Assembly: GCA_049514335.1 (NCBI GenBank)
Contig: JBEKVE010000217.1
Location: 1 to 6,442 of the forward strand
Length of the DNA stretch: 6,442 nt
Source of the DNA: JBEKVE01 sp049514335
GTDB taxonomy: Bacteria > Actinomycetota > Acidimicrobiia > Acidimicrobiales > UBA8190
Direction of reading: 5' to 3'
Of this stretch, positions 1 through 4,122 are shown one piece after another; within the stretch, counting starts at the first letter, position 1; every line of letters starts with the position of its first letter. Position numbers and translations under genes: made by a program. Below the pieces are notes generated by a model, which saw only the letters and a list, made by a program, of their open reading frames with translations, ran no database searches and had not been told where the DNA came from.

Positions 1-17
1 GTGGGGGAGTGGGCGTG

Positions 18-47
18 TTCGCCCAATCCCGTTCCGGGAAGTAGGAT
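18..47 (+). promoter_or_regulatory. Candidate promoter of the 57-residue protein gene
   Basis: TAGGAT at 42-47 fits the TANNNT -10 consensus of the main sigma factor. TTCGCC at 18-23, 18 bases before it, is a weak -35 match (3 of 6). A transcript would begin near base 54 and carry a leader of about 25 bases containing the G-rich ribosome binding site at 65-72. The placement supports the start codon at 79 over the earlier in-frame GTG at base 1. Short motifs like this occur by chance, so this is only a candidate. Confidence 0.3.
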
Positions 48-78
48 GGTTGGCGTCCACGGGCGAGGGGGGTCAGCT

Positions 79-252
79 GTGCGCTCAGTCAGGGTTGGGG
101 ATCGGGTCCAGGCGAACCATGGTGGAAATGGGACCGGGACTGCCATCGAGCTGCGAGCCGACAAGGTGCTCGTGTCGTTCTACGCCAGTGGTGCCCAGCT
201 GTGGTTCGATCTGACCGAGGTCGTGAAGTCAGGGATCAACCCCCGGAAGTAG
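79..252 (+). CDS. Small SH3-like barrel protein, function unknown
   Basis: A 57-residue basic protein that I cannot assign to a named family. Residues 6-48 read as alternating short beta strands: VGDRVQA, then a Gly-rich turn (HGGNGTGT), then AIELRADKVLVSFY, then AQLWFDLTEVV. The GDRV ... G.GT ... KVLVSF ... WFDLTEV order resembles KOW, Tudor-like and DUF3553-like SH3 barrels, which often bind nucleic acid or protein. That is a fold inference, not a function. I start it at GTG 79 because GAGGGGGG lies 6 to 10 bases upstream and the fold begins just after. The frame is open to base 1, which would add 26 residues of Gly/Pro-rich sequence that do not look conserved. It ends in TAG and is convergent with the next gene across 78 bases. 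That gap holds a perfect GCGCCGGCGC palindrome (270-279) but no hairpin with a T-tract. Confidence 0.55.
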   Translation: MRSVRVGDRVQANHGGNGTGTAIELRADKVLVSFYASGAQLWFDLTEVVKSGINPRK

Positions 253-330
253 GCCCCGCCCTCTTGGATGCGCCGGCGCTTCCTGCATAGGAGGCACCCG
301 CAAGGTCGTCGGTCGGCCATCGCTGGACCG

Positions 331-1125
331 TCAGTTTTGACCTTTGCGGCCCACGAGGTGGAAGACGCGGCTGAGCTGGCGGTAGGGGTCTCGTCGGCTG
401 GCTTCGAGCTCGACTGCGGCTATCGCCGCTACCTGCGTTGCATCGCCGGGGTCCAGCTCGGTCCCACTGAATTCGAGCCAGTCGACGAACAGCCATACCC
501 CGTACCACCGCTGAGGCTCCACGTCCCTTCTCTGGAGGAGCTCGCTCAGCTCCTCCACCGTGTCGGCTCGGCCCGGCACTCCGAGCACCCCGATCTCACT
601 GGTGGCGTCGAACGCCGCCAGGGCGTCGTCCCACCGCTGTTCCAAAGCGGGACGCACCGCCATCGCCTTGGCGTTCCCCGTCATGATCGACACCACGCCA
701 CCGGCGGCGGCACACCGGCACACCTGGTCGACGAGGGGCTCCGGTTGCTCGAGGTACCCGAGGACGCCGTGGCACAGCACGCCGGCGAAGCGCTGGCCGT
801 TCAGCGCCTCCTCGGCCCTCTCACCATCGGCCTGCACGAGCGTCACCCGGTGCCGGGCCTCGTCAGGCAGCCGCTGCAGTCGCTGGTGCGCTTTGTCCAG
901 CATCGCGGACGACGGGTCGAGGACCGTGACGTCATAGCCCAGAAGAGCCAGGGGGAACGACTGATGGCCTGCTCCGCCACCGACGTCCAACACGGACGCC
1001 GGCGGCTCGGGCAGGTGCGCGAGCAGCTGCTGGTGCAACACGTAGGTACGAACGTGCCCCTTTACCGAGGCATAGGCCTCGTCGGCGAACTTGTCAGCCA
1101 AGCCGGCCCAGATGTCATCACTCAC
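331..1125 (-). CDS. SAM-dependent methyltransferase, SmtA/CmoM-like
   Basis: A 264-residue class I methyltransferase. SAM-binding motif I is VLDVGGGAGHQS (residues 45-56), the acidic residue ending strand 2 is D70 (TVLDPSS), the next motif is VQAD (97-100), and CHGVLGYLEQP (118-128) is the post-II region. Beyond the generic fold, three segments match E. coli SmtA/CmoM as I remember it: the N-terminal LADKFADEAYASVKG, the central SIMTGNAKAM (147-156, like SLMFYNAHGL), and the C-terminal RDPYRQLSRVFHLVGRK (245-261, like QEPYITLGRYIHVTARK). Length also fits (about 261 in E. coli). CmoM methylates 5-carboxymethoxyuridine in tRNA wobble positions. Whether this homologue does so is uncertain, since CmoA and CmoB, which make its substrate, are best known from gammaproteobacteria. 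The GTG start is well fixed: an in-frame TAA lies 9 bases upstream. It follows the response regulator by 46 bases on the same strand, so co-transcription is likely. Confidence 0.85.
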   Translation of the reverse strand: MSDDIWAGLADKFADEAYASVKGHVRTYVLHQQLLAHLPEPPASVLDVGGGAGHQSFPLALLGYDVTVLDPSSAMLDKAHQRLQRLPDEARHRVTLVQADGERAEEALNGQRFAGVLCHGVLGYLEQPEPLVDQVCRCAAAGGVVSIMTGNAKAMAVRPALEQRWDDALAAFDATSEIGVLGVPGRADTVEELSELLQRRDVEPQRWYGVWLFVDWLEFSGTELDPGDATQVAAIAAVELEASRRDPYRQLSRVFHLVGRKGQN

Positions 1126-1133
1126 GACACCAC

Positions 1134-1139
1134 GTTATA
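1134..1139 (-). promoter_or_regulatory. Candidate -10 element close to the methyltransferase start
   Basis: On the minus strand TATAAC lies 8 bases before the GTG start of the CmoM-like gene, which would place the transcript start at or next to the start codon. No Shine-Dalgarno sequence is visible before that GTG, which fits a leaderless message. No good -35 is found at 16 to 19 bases (GCACGA at 17), and the final T of TANNNT is absent. It may be an internal promoter giving expression independent of the two-component genes, or chance. Confidence 0.25.
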
Positions 1140-1171
1140 GGGCAGTCGCTCGGCGCTCGTGCCGGCAAACG

Positions 1172-1828
1172 TCACGACTCCAGGAACCGCAACACCGCCA
1201 GCACGCGCCGGTGGTCACCCTGCGACACCGCCAAGTCGAGCTTGGCGAAGATGTTGGCCACGTGCTTCTCGACCGCCCCCTCCGAGATCACGAGCGCCGT
1301 CGCGATCCCCGCGTTGGATCGACCCTCAGCCATGAGCGACAGCACCGCCTGCTCGCGCGCGCTGAGCCCGGCCAGTGTCTCTCGCCTGCGCGAGCCGCCC
1401 ATGAGCTGCGTCACCACCTCGGGGTCGAGCGCCGTGCCACCCGAGGCGACCCGCACGAGTGCCTCCACGAAGTCACTCGTGTCGGCGACCCGGTCCTTCA
1501 GGAGGTAGCCGATGCCCGCCGCGTCGTGCGCCAGGAGCTGTGCGGCGTATCGGGTCTCGATGTACTGCGAGAAGAGCAGGATTCCGAGTTTCGGATATCG
1601 CCGGCGCAACGCCAATGCGCTCCGCAGGCCCTCGTCGGTGAACGTCGGTGGCATCCGGATGTCGATCACGGCCACGTCGGGGCAGTTCCCCTCGATGGAC
1701 TCCTCGAGCTTGTCCGCGGCTCCCACCGCATCGGTGATCTCGAACCCGCGATCGGCCAGCAGCTGTACGAGTCCGTCCCGCAGGACGGCGGAGTCCTCGG
1801 CTATGGCGACGCGGATCGCGTCACTCAT
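1172..1828 (-). CDS. NarL/LuxR-family response regulator
   Basis: A 218-residue DNA-binding response regulator. The receiver domain (about 5-120) has the acidic pair E11-D12, the phosphoacceptor D56 in VIDIRMPP, S87 at the conserved Ser/Thr switch position and K111 in YLLKD, so it should be phosphorylatable. The LuxR-type helix-turn-helix (about 150-212) starts at LAGLSAREQAVLSLMAEGRSN and includes the recognition stretch ISEGAVEKHVANIFAKLDL (181-199). The tail HRRVLAVLRFL is typical of actinobacterial members. I start it at ATG 1828 because this gives a full receiver domain, while the same frame read further upstream is Arg/Pro-rich out-of-frame sequence from the kinase gene. Its ATG overlaps the kinase TGA as ATGA (1825-1828), implying translational coupling and strongly suggesting a cognate pair. 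The target genes and signal are unknown. Its own divergent promoter region (3229-3519) is an obvious candidate site. Confidence 0.93.
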   Translation of the reverse strand: MSDAIRVAIAEDSAVLRDGLVQLLADRGFEITDAVGAADKLEESIEGNCPDVAVIDIRMPPTFTDEGLRSALALRRRYPKLGILLFSQYIETRYAAQLLAHDAAGIGYLLKDRVADTSDFVEALVRVASGGTALDPEVVTQLMGGSRRRETLAGLSAREQAVLSLMAEGRSNAGIATALVISEGAVEKHVANIFAKLDLAVSQGDHRRVLAVLRFLES

Positions 1829-3228
1829 GCGTGCAACGGGAGGTCGACCGTGACGACGGTTGGGCCCCCGGGCGGGCTGGCTATGTCGAGGTGGCCGTCG
1901 ACCGTTCGCACGCGTTCGCCAAGTCCGGCAAGGCCGCTTGATGAGGAGCCGACCAGGACAGCCTGAGCGCCACCTCGTCCATCGTCGCGCACCACCACTC
2001 GCAACCACACGCCGTGCTGCACGCAGCTCACGCTCGCCCTCGAGGCCTGTGCGTGCTGAGCCACGTTGGCGAGCAGCTCTGCGACACAGAAATAGGCGAT
2101 GGTCTCGATCGCGGGCGTGGGACGGTCCCCCAGGGTGACCGTGACCTCTGTCGGCACGGTATTGCGGGCAGCGAGCGTCGCCAGTGCGCCCTCGAGGCCG
2201 ATGTCGAGGACGGGCGGGTGGATTCCACGGGCGAGGTCCCGTAACTCCACGATCGCCTCCTTGGCCCCGCGGTGCGCTGCATCCACGAGGTGGCGCACGT
2301 GCTCGAGATCGACCTCGCCGCCCGCCTCCAGCTTCTCCTTGGCTTGGCCGAGACGCATCGCCAGGGCCACGAGCTGCGCCTGGGTCCCGTCGTGCAGATC
2401 CCGTTCGATTTGGCGGAGGACGGCGGCGGATGCGTCCACGGTGCGAGCCCGAGCTCGCTCGAGCGTGCGCATCCGGGTCGTGACGGCATCGGGCGACAGA
2501 AGGGCTCGCATCAGATACCGGTCGATGACCACGACGACGCGCATCGTCCAGGGGGCGACGAAAAGAAGCACCACGCCGGTGACGAAGATGAAGAGGCCGT
2601 GCCAGAATCCGGACGTCCCCACGGAGAGATATCCCGGCGAGAAGAGGTTGCGGAACACGCCGAACTCGGCCGGCCTGCTTGCTCCAGCACCGAACAGGGG
2701 GTAGGTCAGGCACGTGAATGTGGCGAGCCACGTCCCGAGGGCGAACCACACGCCGAAGACGACGAGTGGGGCCTTGGCCAAGGTGTAGGCGACGGCACGC
2801 CAACTGGTCCGATCACGCAGCGCCGCCTGGAGCCAACCGAAGAAGCCCGGGCGGGCCACGAATGGCTCGGGGTCCTCGATGTCCTCGTGCAGAAGGCTCC
2901 GGGCGAGCCCGCGGTGCCACCCACCGATGCCCCGTGCGCCGCGCAGCGATGCCGCGATCACAATGACGCCGATGAAGGTGACGGCGAGGACCGTCCCGGC
3001 TGCCATGGTCAGCCCGATGAAGTCCAGGCCGAAGGTCTCGAGGAGCCCGGCGAGGATGAAGAAGAGGAGCTCGAGCCAGGTGCGTTGCGTGAACGGTGCC
3101 CTCCCGATGGCGCTCACCGTCTGCTGCGCCTGCTCGAGACGAGCCTGCGGGATGACGAATTCCCGCTCCCGTCCGCGCGCTCGGAGGTGGACACGCAATC
3201 CGGATTCCTCGGCGTCTGTCAGCATCAT
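1825..3228 (-). CDS. Membrane sensor histidine kinase, HisKA_3 (NarL-partner) type
   Basis: A 467-residue membrane kinase. A hydrophilic stretch (1-49) precedes hydrophobic segments at about 52-68, 71-94, 152-178 and 212-236. The part from about 100 to 240, with WHRGLARSLL and RDRTSWRAVAYTLAKAPLVV, resembles the actinobacterial 'putative sensor' domain (PF13796 type). The dimerisation and phosphoacceptor region has H279 in RQIERDLHDGTQAQLVALAM. The ATPase domain shows the N box around N388 (ELLANVAQHAQA), G1 as DDGRGG (415-420) and G2 as GLAGLGER (432-439). All catalytic motifs look intact. It should autophosphorylate on H279 and pass phosphate to D56 of the overlapping regulator. There is no large extracytoplasmic domain, so the signal is probably sensed in or near the membrane. 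An in-frame TGA ends 3 bases before the ATG, fixing the start at 3228 or the adjacent ATG at 3225. No clear Shine-Dalgarno is present, and a leaderless promoter may explain this. Confidence 0.93.
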   Translation of the reverse strand: MMLTDAEESGLRVHLRARGREREFVIPQARLEQAQQTVSAIGRAPFTQRTWLELLFFILAGLLETFGLDFIGLTMAAGTVLAVTFIGVIVIAASLRGARGIGGWHRGLARSLLHEDIEDPEPFVARPGFFGWLQAALRDRTSWRAVAYTLAKAPLVVFGVWFALGTWLATFTCLTYPLFGAGASRPAEFGVFRNLFSPGYLSVGTSGFWHGLFIFVTGVVLLFVAPWTMRVVVVIDRYLMRALLSPDAVTTRMRTLERARARTVDASAAVLRQIERDLHDGTQAQLVALAMRLGQAKEKLEAGGEVDLEHVRHLVDAAHRGAKEAIVELRDLARGIHPPVLDIGLEGALATLAARNTVPTEVTVTLGDRPTPAIETIAYFCVAELLANVAQHAQASRASVSCVQHGVWLRVVVRDDGRGGAQAVLVGSSSSGLAGLGERVRTVDGHLDIASPPGGPTVVTVDLPLHA

Positions 3229-3235
3229 GTTTCAC

Positions 3236-3264
3236 ACGCTACGTGAGGGACTGGCCCCTGGGAA
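3236..3264 (-). promoter_or_regulatory. Candidate leaderless promoter of the kinase operon
   Basis: On the minus strand TTCCCA (3259-3264; 4 of 6 matches to TTGACA) is followed 17 bases later by TAGCGT (3236-3241), which fits TANNNT. The -10 ends 7 bases before the kinase ATG, so transcription would start at or beside the start codon. The absence of a ribosome binding site there agrees with a leaderless message, which is common in Actinomycetota. This is seen by eye only. Confidence 0.4.
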
Positions 3265-3297
3265 TCCTGCTGACCGGTGTCTCGCGAGGGGGGCCAG
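3251..3297. repeat. Inverted repeat CTGGCCCC / GGGGCCAG
   Basis: CTGGCCCC at 3251-3258 is matched by its reverse complement GGGGCCAG at 3290-3297, with 31 bases between. One arm ends next to the -35 candidate of the kinase promoter, so it could be an operator, possibly for the response regulator. In such GC-rich DNA an 8-base match in a short region can arise by chance. Confidence 0.3.
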
Positions 3298-3476
3298 CCC
3301 CAGTGCCGGCGATCGGGGATCCCCCCTGAGGCGCGTACGGCAATCCCCCTGTCGATGCCTCAGGACGACACGGTGCCGGGCACTGCCTGGCGCTTCTTCG
3401 AGGCGGGTTCCGATCGCCGCCGACCGTGAGGCGCGTCGGTAGCATGCCCTTCACAGCGAGGGTCAGCGAACGACCA

Positions 3477-3482
3477 AGAGGA
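3477..3482 (+). promoter_or_regulatory. Strong ribosome binding site of the upstream ORF
   Basis: AGAGGA lies 5 bases before the ATG at 3488. It is a better Shine-Dalgarno match than the one in front of the methyltransferase (GAGG at 3511-3514), which suggests ribosomes load first at the short ORF. Confidence 0.5.
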
Positions 3483-3487
3483 TTCCC

Positions 3488-3523
3488 ATGCGTAGTGACG
3501 TGCATCGGTCGAGGTCAGCGTGA
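3488..3523 (+). CDS. 11-residue upstream ORF, possible leader peptide
   Basis: ATG at 3488 opens an 11-codon frame, MRSDVHRSRSA, closed by TGA at 3521-3523. Its stop overlaps the methyltransferase GTG as GTGA (3520-3523), the classic arrangement for translational coupling, and it has the strongest ribosome binding site in the region. The peptide is Arg/Ser-rich with one His and no Cys, Trp or run of a single amino acid, so it does not point to a known amino-acid attenuator. I see no terminator hairpin between it and the main gene. Its role could simply be to deliver ribosomes to the weaker start. It could be a chance ATG, but the spacing and overlap make it worth listing. Confidence 0.4.
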   Translation: MRSDVHRSRSA

Positions 3524-4080
3524 ACGAAGGACACCTCGTCTGTGACAGCCTCGAATGGCGGACTGCGGTGCGGGACGAGATGATCCCGTGGGCGGTAGGT
3601 GACGTGGAACTGGGCGACGACGTTCTCGAGATCGGGCCGGGATACGGAGCCACCACCGACGTGTTCGCCGAGCTGGTGCCCCGGCTGACGAGCGTCGAGA
3701 TCGACCCCGATCTCGCTGCCCGGCTGGGCTCGCGATATGCCGGCACCCATGTCGACGTCGTGCTCGGCGATGCCACGAAGCTGGCGTTTCCCGATGGACG
3801 GTTCAGCGCCGCGGTCTGCTTCTCGATGCTCCACCACGTCCCGTCACCCGAGCTTCAGGACCGCCTGTTCGCTGAAGCCGCCAGGGTGCTTCGGCCCGGT
3901 TCACCGATGATCGCCGTCGACGGGGTCGGGTCCGACGCAAGACGCGCCTTCCACGAAGGCGATACCTATCAGCCGATCGACCCCACGACCCTGCCCGCGA
4001 AGCTGAGCAATGCTGGCTTCACCGATGTCGAGGTGCGACGAAACGACTACGGCTGGGCGGCAAAGGCGCGACGCCGCTGA
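3520..4080 (+). CDS. Small class I SAM-dependent methyltransferase
   Basis: A 186-residue methyltransferase of the Methyltransf_11 type. Motif I is VLEIGPGYGATT (35-46), the ribose-binding acidic residue is E60 in SVEID, GDATKLAFPDGRFSAAVCFSMLHHVPSP (83-110) holds the adenine-contacting D84 and the post-II motif, and RVLRPG (122-127) precedes strand 5. The end (FTDVEVRRNDYGWAAKARR) is the usual final beta hairpin. The N-terminus HLVCDSLEWR and PWAV...LGDDVLEIGPG is typical of a family widespread in actinobacteria whose substrates are mostly unknown; I cannot name the acceptor. The GTG start has GAGG five bases upstream and agrees with the family's N-terminus. It is unrelated in detail to the CmoM-like enzyme nearby. 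It is convergent with the hydrolase gene across 42 bases that contain only weak short palindromes (GAACGTTC at 4099-4106). Confidence 0.87.
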   Translation: MNEGHLVCDSLEWRTAVRDEMIPWAVGDVELGDDVLEIGPGYGATTDVFAELVPRLTSVEIDPDLAARLGSRYAGTHVDVVLGDATKLAFPDGRFSAAVCFSMLHHVPSPELQDRLFAEAARVLRPGSPMIAVDGVGSDARRAFHEGDTYQPIDPTTLPAKLSNAGFTDVEVRRNDYGWAAKARRR

Positions 4081-4122
4081 CGGGCCGGACGGAGCGTTGA
4101 ACGTTCGTCGTACGGCGTTCGC

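Larger units (their letters stand above)
3229..3519 (+). other. Divergent intergenic control region
   Basis: These 291 bases separate the leftward kinase operon from the rightward methyltransferase gene. They hold a kinase promoter candidate at the left end, an 8-base inverted repeat (3251-3258 and 3290-3297), a perfect GGGGATCCCC palindrome (3315-3324), GTGCC-G-GGCAC (3373-3383), two copies of TGAGGCGCGT exactly 100 bases apart (3327-3336, 3427-3436), a possible -10 TAGCAT (3440-3445) for rightward transcription, and a short upstream ORF at the right end. I see no other gene, riboswitch or terminator here. Reading frames crossing this region lack protein-like composition. Confidence 0.5.
3457..3527 (+). 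repeat. Imperfect direct repeat around the methyltransferase start
   Basis: CGAGGGTCAGCGAACGA at 3457-3473 recurs as CGAGGTCAGCGTGAACGA at 3510-3527, differing by a one-base and a two-base indel. The second copy contains the ribosome binding site and GTG start of the second methyltransferase. The two copies flank the short upstream ORF. It may be a duplication remnant or a paired regulator or RNA site; chance is possible. Confidence 0.35.

Noticed and set aside
1..78. Longer start at base 1 for the small protein
   Set aside because: The extra 26 residues look non-coding, and a promoter and ribosome binding site candidate fall inside them, favouring GTG at 79.
270..279. GCGCCGGCGC palindrome as terminator between the first two genes
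   Set aside because: It has no loop and no T-tract. In GC-rich DNA such palindromes are common, so it does not support a terminator call.
268..1140. Plus-strand open frame (290 residues) opposite the CmoM-like gene
   Set aside because: Antisense to a gene with recognisable SAM motifs; no protein-like domain and no ribosome binding site.
1829..2803. Upstream extension of the response regulator frame to 543 residues
   Set aside because: The added 325 residues are Arg/Pro/Gly-rich, lack any domain, and lie in another frame of the same strand inside the well-supported kinase gene. The ATG at 1828 gives a normal-length regulator.
2272..3246. Plus-strand open frame (324 residues) opposite the kinase
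   Set aside because: Charge-rich (Glu/Asp/Gly/Arg), antisense to all the kinase motifs, and without a domain.
3239..3505. Minus-strand 88-residue frame in the divergent region
   Set aside because: Pro/Arg-rich, no motif, no ribosome binding site, and it runs through the likely control region of both neighbours.
4081..4122. Bidirectional terminator between the convergent methyltransferase and hydrolase
   Set aside because: Only GAACGTTC and GGCG-TT-CGCC palindromes are present, with stems of four bases and almost no loop, and no T-tract on either strand.
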